Shown: positions 11,139-22,530, numbered from the stretch's first letter. The stretch: DNA of 64,000 nucleotides from Gymnopus androsaceus JB14 (GCA_009733575.1 ML769404.1:186001-250000), one strand, 5' to 3'. Notes: generated by a model from the sequence alone, not told the origin. Numbers and translations: made by a program.

Positions 11139-12356
11139 TTACGAGGGTTCCATGTCAATGACTTTATCCTGCCACTGCGTTACTGTTGCTGCCAAAGTGG
11201 GGGAAGGTGATGGGGAAATCAAACTGGAAGGAATCTTCTCCACCTCTGTCTCTACCTCGACCGTTTTTGCCATCTTATGCTCCTCCACGTCGTTGTAGTC
11301 GTTGTCGTCGTCGCTGATGTTGTTGTCGTCGTAGCCATCATCACCATATTTTCTGAGGAGGAAGTCGCGAAGGTCAATTAGCTCCTTCGAAAGATAACGT
11401 CTCTAGGATCATGGTGGATTTCCTTTATTGGTAAGGTCATCATGGAGCCTACAGAGACACCCGGTAAACTCCAGTAAATTCGGGACTTAGAACGACCATA
11501 TCCGAGTCTTTCTTCACATTGTCCGAACTTGCCTGGAAGAAGCGATATGGATGTGTTAATGACAGGATCCCCCGCAAAATCGAAAAGGCGGTATAGGGTC
11601 TCGCTATTGCTGAGGGGTGCACCAGGTTCGACAGGGTCGAATGCCGTCTCCTCCTCCGGGTTGTAAACGTACGCATACCTTGGAAATTGCGATGTTGGAA
11701 CGTGCCGTCTCCTCTTCGGTGGTTCAGATATGGCAAGCTCAAAGAGCTCAGCGAATTCCTGAGCTTTCCGCTCTTCGGGGGTGGGATCAGTGATCGAAGA
11801 AAAGTTGAGCTACGATCTGAATATATAGTTGAGTGTATTTGATTGAATAGGATAGCTTGGAGACGTACTGCATCGACCGTTTTGGTTTCATCCTTCCTTA
11901 GAGTATCTAACAGGTAGGAACATGTTTCTCTACACGGAACGAAGAAAACTTTTGGGGGTGCAACGCCATGGTATCGTGTATGACATGAGTTTTTTGCATG
12001 AACAACACACTGTCGTTATACTCAGTATGTAGAATGTTTTTTTTCAAATGAAGTGGCAATGGCTACTCACGGACATAGGAGTTTTCTGGGTCGTCGAGTT
12101 TGAATGTACGTTCAACGAGATGGAACCGTTTTGCAACCAGCGTCAGCAAGGAACCAGACCCGCCATCATCCCAGTCTCTCGCAATGGCATAGCATACTTC
12201 GAGGTCTTTCTCTTCATAACACAACCCACATCGTCCGCCAAAATCTTGAATCTTGCGAAGTCGAAGCCTTGTGGTTTTGGAGAAATCTGAATCCGAAATG
12301 TTTGGATCCGACGACGATCCGGAGAGAGGATTAGTGTCAACTGACATGAAAGTCAT
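11139..12356 (-). pseudogene. HNH-nuclease-like protein, copy 2 (broken)
   Basis: Paralogue of copy 1 in opposite orientation. Exon 1 (12356-12071) reads RLRLRKIQDFGGRCGLCYEE, sharing the CGLC knuckle. Exon 2 (12009-11869) keeps KVFFVPCRETCSYLL, but that is out of frame with exon 1: the block before it is 4 nt longer than in copy 1. This destroys the LCxxCH motif, which reads LCCSCKK here. Exon 3 (from 11816) needs a further one-base shift before DPTPEERKAQEFAELFEL. It then stays open through YAYVYNPEEETAFDPVEPG, RIYWSLPGVSVGS and LIDLRDFLLRKYGDD to a tail ending VIDMEPS (stop 11141-11139). Introns sit at the same places as in copy 1, so the pair arose by DNA duplication rather than retroposition. 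Probably a pseudogene, though alternative splicing cannot be excluded. Confidence 0.6.
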
Positions 12357-13171
12357 GAATGAAAGAAGTGCAGGCCGCTGACTTGTCGGGGCAGTGACTC
12401 ACTGACACTACTACTATATTGGTAATCACGTGTGGTCAAAGACACGATCGCCAAATAGGACTAAGGAATTGACTTAGCCCGAAACCTTGCTGCATACCGA
12501 TATAATAATCACATTTACATACACTCATACACTCTGGCAAGAGCGAGGACATCTTCCTGACCGAAAAACACACGCGTCGCGAAAATCAGCTGATCTGTCC
12601 CCATATGGCAGGAAGTCTTCCCTTTAGGGACCGTGATTCTGAATACGCACAAAATCCTCCCCCGAACAGCTACAATGCATTATTTATACAATTTCATTTC
12701 GTTTCTTGTTCGTGAATAGAATAGTATGTATAATGTACAACAACAGCTTCCAACTATATAGACACCAACAGTCCGTTCAAAACGTATACCTAGAGCAGGA
12801 GAAACAGACCATGGTGGTTAATGACGAAGAAAAGAAATTTCCAGATAAACGCAAACATGGAACAGTTACAACAGACAACATCGATGATAAATATAACAGG
12901 GAGAATGCTTGAGGAAAATGATGGAGAATAGAAGATAGCAAAATACAAGGGGAAATATCAAGCGGAACCGTAAATAGGATCCTATTATACAGCAGAAAGA
13001 GATTTGGCTAGTCCGTTGGGATGATTGATTTACTTGACGCATGATTGAAGTTGTTAAACAACAGGAAGAGAAGAAAAAAGCCCAAAATAGAGATAAAAAA
13101 AAGGATTCGACAGCAAGTAGAGCGTTTCAGGTGCAGCAAAAGCAGGAAAGAGGTTGGAAGATAGCTCTCCT
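12357..13171. other. Intergenic; shared E-box motif, AT-rich 3' region
   Basis: Contains the second CACGTGTGGTCAAAG (12427-12441) upstream of HNH copy 2. The rest is AT-rich and probably the 3' untranslated region of the zinc-finger gene. No gene recognised. Confidence 0.4.
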
Positions 13172-14975
13172 TTAATCCATATCCATTTCCATCTCCCAAT
13201 CCTCTTCCTTCGTCGAGTCCAGGCCCGCGGCAGGTGTGGCGACCTTGGCCTTGGGGAGACTACGTTCGTACTCGAACCCATACTCATCAAAGCTCTTCTT
13301 GTTGCTGTCTCCTCTGACGTTGAAAGCATAGCCATCTCTCTTGTCACCTAAAATGTCGGTGTCACCGTCGACGTCCAGTTCGGCATCAAATTCGTAATCA
13401 TTATATACGCCAACATCATCCTCTTCTTGCTCATCCTCCTCTTCCAGCGAACTCGATCGCTCGCTCTCACTGAAACACACTCCCGCTACGCAGAGAGCTG
13501 CGGGGGATGGAAAGTGAGGTTGAATTGTACGATGAGGATGAGGGAACAAAGCTCGACGAGGGAACACGTCGTCCGCCGTGAGATGATGACGAGGATGACA
13601 GCGACGTAGCTCTGCCGTACCCTATCCCAGGACCCAGACTGCGGACTTCCGAGTAGGAGTCGTTGGGCGGAATTGCAATAGGGCTGGCAACACTGGAAGG
13701 TGCAGAAGAGCCGCCCATCATATAAAGACCTGGACGGACCTGAGTAACCTCGGTAGTGGGAATTGTGTAATCGTGCAGTCTGGGACCAACTGAGGGTGCC
13801 CGATTAGAAGAGGCTCCCGTGGAAGAAGAGAAGTCGGATGCAGAGCGGGTGGCGTTTGCAGAAACGCTGGTTACAGCCGACGCTCCTGGATTATTACCCT
13901 CAGGCAGTGGTAACGCACCTCCACTGAGGAAGCTGGGCCAAAGACTTCGGTCTTCTGGGAGCCTTGTTCCCGTTGCCGAATCCGCAGAAAAGTGGGATAA
14001 GATGGCGGCAGCTTCGAGAAGTTGTACCTGCTGATGCTTGCTCAGCACGTACTTGGAAGACTTCGCGCCAATGAGGAGTGTGTTCCCAACGGTGTTTGAT
14101 TAAACAGGAGGGATGCCGATAAATCTAAATCCAGAGTTAACATACCGTGTGGGGATAGAGAGCATAAAATAGTTCACCTTTGAGCAGCCTTCGCACTTGT
14201 GCTCCATGCCTCTTTTCTTACCATTTTTGATCGAAATGGGCTTGGAGTTGATAACGGACGCCATTGAACCAACGTTAGGTGGGGCCGAACCAACGTGGAG
14301 GGTTGAGCCCGTTGGGTCCACAGGAGGAGTGTTGATGGGAATACCGGAATGCGCAACAGATGACTCTGACTGTGCAAAGGCGCTTGACATACTAGAAGAC
14401 TGTAGTCCTCCCGAGGAAACAGAAGAGCCATGCGGTATGAACGAGTTTGGCGAGGGTGAAGAAGACGAGAGAGAGAGGGTAGCCAGTGAAAGAGTTGCCG
14501 GTCTGTAGAAATATATATTCGTTAATATTTAATTCAATTGCGTCAAGAAATGAAACAAAGATTTAAAGAGCAAAGAAAAGCGGAACGTAAATTAACAAGA
14601 AACTTACGAAGGTCTCACAGCGGCGTCCCTTGCATCGCTAAATCTCCTACGAGCCTTTCCAGCCGAGGAAAGCCTTCGCTGGCTTCTGTTCAGAATACCT
14701 GCAACATTACCGGTACTGCTACCGGTACTCAATGCTGAGGTCGACGTGGGTCCTGAGCTAGAGACTAAGGAATCCGCTAAAGGTATAGGTGCAACACTAG
14801 AAGCTGCAATGGAGAGCGAAAGCAAGCTTTGCGCTGGTGAAAAGCCGTCTCCAGACTGTTCAAATGAACGAAACGTCAGTGCTTAGAGTTTCTGAACTTG
14901 GTACATTTGACGGACCAGATTCGTAGACGTTGTAGTCGTCACCATCGAAGTGGCTGAAGAAGGCAGAGAACTCAT
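13172..14975 (-). CDS. C2H2 zinc-finger protein, two frame breaks
   Basis: Putative nuclear DNA-binding protein of a family common in Agaricomycetes. It starts at ATG 14975 (MSSLPSSATSMVTTTTSTNL) with a Ser/Thr-rich N-terminal half. A single C-x2-C-x12-H-x3-H finger is assembled across an intron: CEGCSK, then IYRHPSCLIKHRWEHTPHWR. The conserved block LSKHQQVQLLEAAAILSHFS and LPEDRSLWPSFLSGG follows, then a Ser-rich region and an acidic tail (SLEEEDEQEEDD) ending EMEMDMD at 13172. Two one-base gains break the frame. One is at about 14058-14062, between HWRE and SKYVLSKH. The other is in a T-run at 13473-13475, between SGSVF and SESERSS. Beyond each break the sequence is clearly the same protein. 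It may be intact in the organism if these are sequence errors. DNA target unknown. Confidence 0.7.
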
Positions 14976-15187
14976 CGTGAAGATTGAGGAGAAACCTGAC
15001 GAATGCTTGGTAGAGATAGATAGAGACAAGAGTCACAGCACAGCGCGCTAAACAAAATTATTGACTCCTAGATTTGGGTATCTTCGATCCGCCGCCGGAT
15101 TACCTCATTATTAATTTTGTATGCATTCCCGACCCTGCCCCGAAGCAAAAATATGTGTATATGCATGTCTAAAAATATTTATCTGCT

Positions 15188-16811
15188 CTACAGACCCAGC
15201 TCCTCGCTCGCCATCTTTGCTCCCTGAACTCTCGCCGATATTTTCTGAAATGCGACCTCTCTCGCAAAATCAGGATTACCCCCATGTTTCGGCTTGACAT
15301 CAATACTAAAAGGACTGAATCCACAATCGTCCGTTGCCCCAAGCTGATCTACAGGAATATACCTACTAGCCTCAACAAGACTCTTGCAAACTTGCTCTGG
15401 AGTCTTCAACAATGGGATTGAGTGGGTTCGTAACACCTATAAAGGCGATTTGTTTCACCCCACCAGCATCTCCCCGGATACATTTCCCAATTTCTTGATA
15501 GACTGACGTCCGGGTTTCTGTATTCTCGGAAGCTAGTTGGATGAGAAAGTACCCTGCATTGATTCTGAAAAGACTGGGAAGGAGAGAATGGTATGGCACG
15601 TCGAGGGAGTGGACGGAATCACAATCTCCGCCTGGACAGGTGTGAATGCCAATATTAGTGCGCTCAGCAGCAGTGAAGCGGTCAAGAACTCTATTACACC
15701 GTTATTGACTCAAGTCCTCCGAATTTAGCTGTGGCTTACTTACCTGTTGTTTAAATCAATAAACGTTTCAAGGAGGCTCGCACCTGTCCAAGGGTTACGA
15801 GGATCATTCTTCAACGCCAAACGACCTGTAACGCCCTGTTATATGTAGCTGGAGAGACGAACAGTACGCGAATCACCTTCTGTAAAGTCCATAGATACCC
15901 TTTTCGCTCCCGCCGCAAAGCATCCCCTAATGTCCTTTTCGCACTAAGGACACCAGTCTTAAGGTTTTAAATCTCTTTATGATAATAAAGTCCATTACCT
16001 CATTTACAAGATCCTCCTTGAACTGATCTCTCGAGTAGCCTTCCAACGATCCATTCAAAGGGTAGAGCAAATACATCATGCTCGGGGCAATAACGGCTTG
16101 CTTCATCGGGTGTCCTCTACTCAGAGCAGAACTCTGTTCAAAGTTCTGGTACGCATAAGTTTTGTATCTGTTGAAAACATTTCCATTAGCAACTATTGAG
16201 ATAGAACGCACAACCCGTCAGATTACTTGAATGGCCCTCCAATAAGTCCAGGGAGTTTCCTGTGATGACCGTCGTCGAATATTGCCTATAGGAAGAGGGG
16301 GATTGAGAAGTTCGTCTCCTTCGAATCGTTGGAACACTCACGAAATACTGACCACCGTCTGCCGATAGGTTTTCATTCAGGCCCGTGCCACCGAGAGTGC
16401 TAATTACTCGACTATAGTTCAAGCCAATTACACAATTCAAATCCCCATACGCACTCGATCAATGGATATGTTGCAAACCTATAACCAAACACGAAGAGGG
16501 TCAAAAACATCATTGAATGGAGAAACCACCGAGTAAAACTTACGAGCTAACTCTCTGTTCTCCATCCGTGATAAACGGTTCCCCAGTCTGCTGCATGCGA
16601 AACAAGGAATCTGCAGCTGCCTTATCCTGCATCTTGACGAGTTCATCTTTAGAGATTTTTCCGGAATCATACTCGGCGTATGCTTGCTGAAGATCTGCAT
16701 TCAAAGATACCCATTCTGAGAGATGATGACGAGTTGATGACATGGACAGTCCAAGCAGTACTCACAGTTTGGGCGAGGGAGGCTTCCCACAACTTCTGTT
16801 GGGATAGGCAT
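15188..16811 (-). CDS. UROD/MetE-like protein (cobalamin-independent Met synthase C-terminal fold)
   Basis: Stand-alone protein with the zinc-dependent methyltransferase fold of the MetE C-terminal domain; it lacks the N-terminal MetE half. Substrate unknown. It starts at ATG 16811 (MPIPTEVVGSLPRPN). Exons join through YLQQAYAEYDSGKISKDEL, FITDGEQR, TLGGTGLNENLSADGGQYF, IFDDGHHRKLPGLIGGPFK, GHPMKQAVIAPSMMYLLYP, CEKDIRGCFAAGAKRVSMDF, LALKNDPRNPWTGASLLETF, IGIHTCPGGDCDSVHSLDVP, INAGYFLIQLASE and GVKQIAFIGVTNPLNPIVE, to DQLGATDDCGFSPFSIDVKP. The stop is at 15190-15188. The histidine/cysteine pairs (HTCPGGDC, DDCGF) fit zinc binding. At 15402-15407 one extra base separates NPIVE from TPEQVCKSLVEAS; otherwise about 370 residues would be encoded. 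Neighbours on both sides are on the same strand but unrelated. Confidence 0.85.
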
Positions 16812-17383
16812 GAGTAAGGAGAAGGGAATATTCAACAGCTCGTTTACGCTGGCTATATATTGCCTGTGGGCCCAGAAATGAATGGAGATATGGAGCCCAG
16901 ACGGAACGAATGCGTGACTTATCGCCTATTTCCAGACCTACCATCGATTAAACATGCTTAAGCGAAGATCTAGAGTCTACCGGAGACATCGCAAACCCGT
17001 TCTCCTGGGCAATTTAACCGTGAAGTCCGATACTTTGATCTTTCCATGATGAGGTCTGCAGATATTGGAAGAAAAATGTATTAGCTGCACATCAAGCAGT
17101 ACGTATATGTGTATGGAGAAGGCACGAAGAGGCCGCTATAAAGATGTATTGTATCGTAGCGTCCTGGTAAGTTCGGGGGAAAAAACAGTTCGACATGAGT
17201 TCATGATGAGGTCGTATAACGAGACATGGAGGCGTGATTGTGATTGGATATGAAGATGTGTGAATAATATACCGAATTGTGCTTGAAAGTCCGTGAACAT
17301 ATTACAGTATTATCGTAAAGTGTTGTCATAAGATGGGGTTGGAATCGTTAAATAACTCGTGCAGCTGGCACCGGGTAGAGGTT
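16812..17383. other. Intergenic between MetE-like and kinase genes
   Basis: No gene recognised. It serves as the 5' region of the MetE-like gene and the 3' region of the kinase gene. An open frame at 17065-17253 has no motif. Confidence 0.4.
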
Positions 17384-19493
17384 TCATCGAGGAGGGCTGG
17401 GTGACTTTTCTGCCTTGTCACTGCCTTTTCCGAATTTCAGCTTTCCCAAGGAATTGCTGGGCTGATGATGCACTCGAGGACGTGAAGGACGGACGCCACA
17501 ATCTCTTGGAGCCTCGTCACCACACTTGACATGGGCCCTAGGAACAAAAAGCATGTCAGTATGTAACAAGAAGAAATTTAGCAAGCTATACGAACTTGAG
17601 CCCACAATCATCACATTCTAGAATAGGTTTCCAAGGCCCAAACCTCTTGGAGCAGATATCGCATTTAGTGGCAAGCGACCCACTTGAAAAGAACAGTTCG
17701 AATGGGTTCCATCCAATGAGTGGTTCTGCAGCGGGAGCATTCGTGGGCGTCTCGGACCCCTTCTTCGTGGGCTTTGCTCCAGGTTTGAGAATCGAGAAAC
17801 GATGGACCAGAGGACTCGTGTAATTCCCGTGCAATGATTTGATCGTCGATCCACCTTCTGTAGCCATTGTGCTGGAGATTATGCTCGAACCAGCAGCGGT
17901 ATGGTAAGAATCGAGCGAATCAATTGAGAGGATGGAAGAGTGACCGAGAAGATCTGAGCCATTTTCAGGATGCTCTGCCATGATCGTGGAGGGAGCTGGG
18001 GAGTGATCCGAAGGAGGCAAGACTTGATTGGGTGTTGCATTGGGGTCAGGGGAACCACGAATAGTGAGGATCGACGACAGCGAAGGTGGCTGAGTGCTGT
18101 TGCTAGCATGAGTAGGATGAGCGCGAATAACAGTGGTGCTGTATTCTGAGAAGGCTGAATCATTTCCGTTAAGCAAAGGTTCCTTTCCTGTGAAGATATT
18201 CAGATCCGATTAGGGCAAAAAAGAGGGATTGGAATTACCATCGGGTGCTTCCGTCCAGTCACTGTTAATCCCAACACTCGAAAGGCCTTGCACGGCTTCC
18301 ATGAGCTCGTCGTCGTCATCACTGTCATCCGTGGTCGACCCGCTGCCTCTAATATCCTTTCCGACTCCCATACCGAAGCTAGGAATCCTAAGCTGAGGAC
18401 CTGGACGTTTAGGACCCGTCATGAATTTGATACTTCCTACATTGACATCGTCTCCCTCATTAGGACGAGAGAGAACTTCCGCCTCGATAAAACGAAGTCT
18501 CTCAAGGATCTGGCGAGTTGTTGGACGAGCTGCAGGATCTGTAGCACAGCATTCAAGGCAGAGAGATATCAAGTCAGGAGGACATCCAGGACTGGCAAGC
18601 TTGCGGACCTCGTCTGCGTCGATAGAAAAGAAAGGTGCTGCTCGCTTGAAGTGATGGTCATCCGCAAGTCGACGAGCAGCAATCTCGCAGAGAATGATAC
18701 CGAAAGAGAATATGTCGGTAGGAAGGTCGAACTCGTCGCCAAGGAGAATTTCGGGAGACATGTACGAATCGGTACCGCAGAACGTGAGACGCTTCGACTC
18801 ATCTTCACTGCGAGCAGCGATACGAGCGAAGCCGAAATCGGTGATCTTTAGACGACCATTGGCGGTGACCAATAAATTTTCGCCCTTGAGATCACGATGA
18901 ATGCATTTCCGAGCATGCAGATAAGCAAGGGCCCGAGCGATATCGGTGGCGAAAGAGAGTCGAAGACGCCAGGGAAACGGTTTGTTTTTGTCGTGAATAT
19001 AATAACGAAGGTTTCCGTTCTCGATGAATTCGGAGACGATGAAGATGCGATTATCTGGTTCAGGCGCACGAGAGAGACCTAGAAAGAGGACAATGTTTGG
19101 ATGCCTGGATTCCTTCATGAGGCGCCATTCACGCTCAAAGTACTTTGCCACATCGTATTCATTCGATGGTACAACTTCCTTGATAGCGACTTCGATTCCA
19201 AGGTAGGTTCCTGATAATTGGGTTAGAAAATAGTGGGCGAGTCGAATAGAGCTTATTACCCTTGTAGACCTTGCCAAATGAACCAGATCCGAGAGTTTTC
19301 CAGTCGCCTTTGATATCCTAAGCGACAATAAATACCAGCAAAAGCGAGAAGAGCAGTTGAGACTGACCTCGTAGGGGATTACATCGAATGCATCGGAATG
19401 CATCGCAGAGATCTTGGGTGGTTTCTGAGGGTGTACGATGACAGAAGAAGGGAGAATGGAAGATGACTTTAGCCTGTGCCGCACGTGCGACAT
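17384..19493 (-). CDS. TKL-like protein kinase with C-terminal C1 zinc domain
   Basis: Ser/Thr-type kinase for signalling; pathway unknown. The start is ATG 19493 (MSHVRHRLKSSSILPSS). Exons join to DIKGDWKTLGSGSFGKVYKG (P-loop), then GIEVAIKEVV (ATP lysine), CIHRDLKGENLLV (catalytic loop), ITDFGFARIAARSED (DFG), FCGTDSYMSPEIL and PTDIFSFGIILCEIAARRL, ending with an RPTTRQILERL helix. A Ser/Thr-rich linker containing a DDSDDDDE acidic patch follows. The C-terminus holds C-x2-C-x12-C-x2-C-x4-H-x2-C-x7-C (CDICSKRFGPW, CDDCGLKAHVKC), a phorbol-ester/C1-like zinc fold. The last intron uses donor GTTCGT, which gives the intact C1 pattern. Stop at 17386-17384. All catalytic residues are present. Databases often label such fungal kinases LIMK- or MAPKKK-like; I cannot tell which applies. 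Confidence 0.9.
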
Positions 19494-19689
19494 TGCAAAT
19501 ATCATGACGCGGCTGTGCGCTGTTCTGCGACCAACTTGGCTAACTACAGTGCTTTTATACACTGCTGGCTTGCGCAATTAAAGCCACATAATGGCCCGCA
19601 AGTGGATTTGTGGCCTTTGTCTGATTAATTAATTGCCACAAATTCAAGGACCATCAAGCATCCAAGAAACAGGCTCTCTTGGACTTTGA
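19494..19689. promoter_or_regulatory. Kinase upstream region
   Basis: Short region between the kinase start and the first tandem unit. No specific motif recognised. Confidence 0.3.
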
Positions 19690-19875
19690 TTTATCTACCC
19701 TCCTTCAATCGAGCTTTCAATGTAAATATCTGGTCAATACTCTGCTCTTTCTTCTATCTCGAGCGCAGTGGACCAGTCAGACTATTCAGACCGATCCGTA
19801 AAGAGGACGCCTGTGTACTCGTCAAGATTGTTAAGACTCGGAAGTCAACTAATAACAAACGTTTATTTAAAAGAT

Positions 19876-20664
19876 CTAATGCACCAAGGAATTAATGAGT
19901 TCACGCGTCGCGCGGGCATCATCATCCGTTATATTATAGAAAATGGTCCCAGGTTCCAATTCCGACATATTCTCGTCTTCTGAATGTCCTTTCTCCACCA
20001 TATCCCCATGCCCCGACCCAATATAAACCCTCCCGGCGCATTTTTTATGTGGGTCTTCGCACTTGCCACCTCCGCCATTCCTCACCTCCAACCAAAACGA
20101 GTTGTAAACAGGAAGCCATGCGGCACTGCATTTGGTCGACTGGGAGAAGATATACGAATCCTTGGTGATTTCGCCTTTGACGACGATACCTCCTTCTTTG
20201 ATGCTGTGGGGAACAAACTCTCTAATTCGAGTTTTGAACTGTTCTTCTTCGACCGGGCTGCATTCTCTATTAGGAATGGGAGTTCTGTGGGATGGCTGCA
20301 ATCCCAATTCCTCTTCCTCTTGCAAGAACTCTGCGTGGGTCCAAAACGTGATGATGAATTTCGTTTTGTCGGTAGATGACTTGGAGGATCCAGCTGCCGG
20401 CGGTGGGGCTTTGGAAGGAGTTTTGACTTTGGCTGGGGATGGGGATGCCGGTGGGGTTTGGTAAAGGGCTGCGGCATTCTTTTGAGCTTGAGGATTCGTT
20501 AGCACAGGATCCTTGGTATCCTGAAAGGATTGAAGTAAGAAAGTTTCCGAGATCCTGGTGTTAACAATAATATAGCTCACAACAGGAATCGCGTGCACAG
20601 TTGACAACAGCAGACCAAAAGCTGCAGCTACAATAGGCAGGCTGAAGTAGTCTCTGAAACGCAT
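19876..20664 (-). CDS. Small secreted protein, array copy 1 (intact)
   Basis: Uninterrupted frame of 262 residues without introns. MRFRDYFSLPIVAAAFGLLL is a typical signal peptide with likely cleavage after VHA. A Pro/Ser/Ala/Lys-rich linker follows (about residues 65-100, PPASPSPAKVKTPSKAPPPA). The globular part has FIITFWTHAEFLQEEEELG, IPNRECSPVEEEQFKTRIRE, EGGIVVKGEITKDSYIFSQS, LPVYNSFWLEVRNGGGGKCE and KKCAGRVYIGSGHGD, then an acidic tail. Four cysteines remain in the mature protein, and there is an N-glycosylation motif (NIT) near the end. I do not recognise a family. Repetition in a tandem array and a secretion signal suggest an extracellular role, such as an effector-like or wall-associated protein; that is inference. 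Confidence 0.8.
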   Translation of the reverse strand: MRFRDYFSLPIVAAAFGLLLSTVHAIPVVSYIIVNTRISETFLLQSFQDTKDPVLTNPQAQKNAAALYQTPPASPSPAKVKTPSKAPPPAAGSSKSSTDKTKFIITFWTHAEFLQEEEELGLQPSHRTPIPNRECSPVEEEQFKTRIREFVPHSIKEGGIVVKGEITKDSYIFSQSTKCSAAWLPVYNSFWLEVRNGGGGKCEDPHKKCAGRVYIGSGHGDMVEKGHSEDENMSELEPGTIFYNITDDDARATRELINSLVH

Positions 20665-20873
20665 TATTGACTTGGAATCTAAACGGAGATGAATTATGAC
20701 GGGAACGAATGAGGTGAGAGTCGAGACCCTACTATTGGGACTTGGACGGCGAATAAATAGCTTTTGAAGCGATAGGGATGATGTCTAGCAGTGGGACTCG
20801 ACCAGCGAGTTGTGAAGGGAGCCTCAGTAATTCGCCCTGCTTTTATCTTGCTTTTTTTTTGAAACCGGAGTTC

Positions 20874-20902
20874 AATCCATCCATCCATCCATCCATCCAT
20901 CA
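20874..20902. repeat. TCCA microsatellite in promoter of copy 1
   Basis: Perfect TCCA tetranucleotide run a little over 200 bp upstream of the copy 1 ATG. The same repeat occurs at the matching place in unit 2 and is missing from unit 3. Confidence 0.9.
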
Positions 20903-21476
20903 ATATCAGCCGTTCGGCTCAAGACTTTCTTACCGGTAACCAGCACCCACAGCCATTTTCTGGAACCATCCCTCAAGAGTCAAGAGTCAAAAGGGAATAT
21001 CCTTACTTTAGTCGAGTTGGTGTAACTCTTAAGTCGTAGATGCGGACGGTATACATATGCGTATGAAACCTTTGCAGTGCAATCGGAGTCGACCACAACC
21101 TCGAGATTTCGACTTGGACTAAAATCAAGATCAGTCAGTCCCCTTCCTAGGTACTCTATTCGGTCGAATCAACAGAAATCTGACGATCAAAGCGTAAAAT
21201 TTGATTCGTGCAATCGTTGCTGCTACTTCTCGAATCTCCTCAGATCTATCCTCTTGCAGCTGGTCTTCGGTGACAGAAATTTGGGCTTAAATATCGAATT
21301 GGGTTTATCTTGACAAGATTATCAGACAGTATTGGATGCGTCAATGTGTCAATTAGTTTCGCCCTGCTTGGTATCTCATTTCAGTGCAGTAGAAGCCTGC
21401 ATTGGAATCTTGTAGTCCCTGGTCAAGATTATGAAGACTCGGAATTCAACTGATAACATATGTTTATTTAAACGAT

Positions 21477-22308
21477 CTAATGGCCTTGGGGATGCGACAA
21501 GGAATGAACGTGCTGGGAAAGCGCTACGCCGTCAGCATCCGCTATATTATGGAAAATGGTCCCAGTTTCCAACGAGTGTTCGGACATACTCTCGTCTTCT
21601 GAATCACTCTCGTGTCCCGACGCACTCTTCTCTACCAAATCCCCATGCCCCGACCCAATATAAACCCTCCCGGCGCATTTTTTATGTGGATCTTCGCACT
21701 TGCCACCTCCACCATTCCTCACCTCCAACCAAAACGAGTTGTAGACAGGAAGCCATGCGGCATTGCATTTAGTCAACTGGGAGAAAATATACGAATCCTT
21801 TGTGATTTCGCCTTTGACGACGATACCTCCTTCTTTGATGCTGTGGGGAACAAACTCTCTAATTCGAGTTTTGAACTGTTCTACTTCGGCCCGGTTGCAT
21901 TCTCTATTAGGAATGGGAGTTCTGTGCGCTGGCGGCACTTCCTCTTCTTCTTCCATGAATTCTGCGTAGGTCCAGAACGTGATGATGAATTTCGTTTCGT
22001 CGGCAGGTGACTTGGATCCAACTGCCGGCGGTGGGGTTTTGGGCTTCGCTTCGACTGAAGGGATTTTGGCTTTGGCGGGGGATGGGGATGCCGGTGGGCT
22101 TTGGTAAAGGGCTGCGGCATTCTTTTGAGCTTGAGGATTCGTTAGCACAGGATCCTTGGTATCCTGAAAGGATTGAAGTAAGCAAAGTTTCCGAGATCCT
22201 GGTGTTAACAATAATATAGCTCACAACAGGAATCGCGTGCACAGTTGAAAACAGCAGACCAAAAGCTGCAGCTACAATAGGCAGACTGAAGTAGTCTCTG
22301 AAAAGCAT
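21477..22308 (-). CDS. Small secreted protein, array copy 2 (one frameshift)
   Basis: Paralogue of copy 1. The signal peptide MLFRDYFSLPIVAAAFGLLF starts at ATG 22308. Near 22183 one extra base relative to copy 1 separates the signal-peptide frame (ending NTRISET) from the mature-domain frame (LLQSFQDTKDPVLTNPQ). That second frame is open to the stop at 21477. The mature part is highly conserved with copy 1 (FIITFWTYAEFMEEEEE, LPVYNSFWLEVRNGGGGKCE, KKCAGRVYIGSGHGD) and the same four cysteines are kept. Differences concentrate in the linker and the acidic tail. The strong conservation below the break suggests either a very recent lesion or a sequence error. Confidence 0.65.
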
Positions 22309-22530
22309 TATTGACTTGCAATCTAGAGGGAGATGAATTATGATGGGAACGAATGAGGTGAGAGTCGACGACTTACTAGTATTGGAACTTGGACAGCGAA
22401 TAAATAGCTTTTGAAGCGATATGGATGATGTCTAGCAGTGGGACTCGACCAGCGAGTTGTGGAAGGGAGCCTCAGTTATTCGCCCTGCTTTTATCTTGCT
22501 TTTTTTTTTTTGAAACACGCATAATAAAAC

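Larger units (their letters stand above)
19690..21350. repeat. Tandem unit 1 (secreted-protein array)
   Basis: First of three direct repeats of about 1.65 kb. It covers the gene at 19876-20664 plus its 5' flank. Shared landmarks with the other units are the downstream block with ACTCGGAA...TTTATT...ATCTAATG, a pyrimidine-rich TGCTTTTATCTTGC box followed by a T-run, a TCCA repeat, and CGGTATACATA. Boundaries are approximate. Confidence 0.7.

Noticed and set aside
12990..19500. Biosynthetic gene cluster across the zinc-finger, MetE-like and kinase genes
   Set aside because: No core synthase (NRPS, PKS, terpene cyclase), P450 or RiPP precursor; the genes are unrelated housekeeping or regulatory types.
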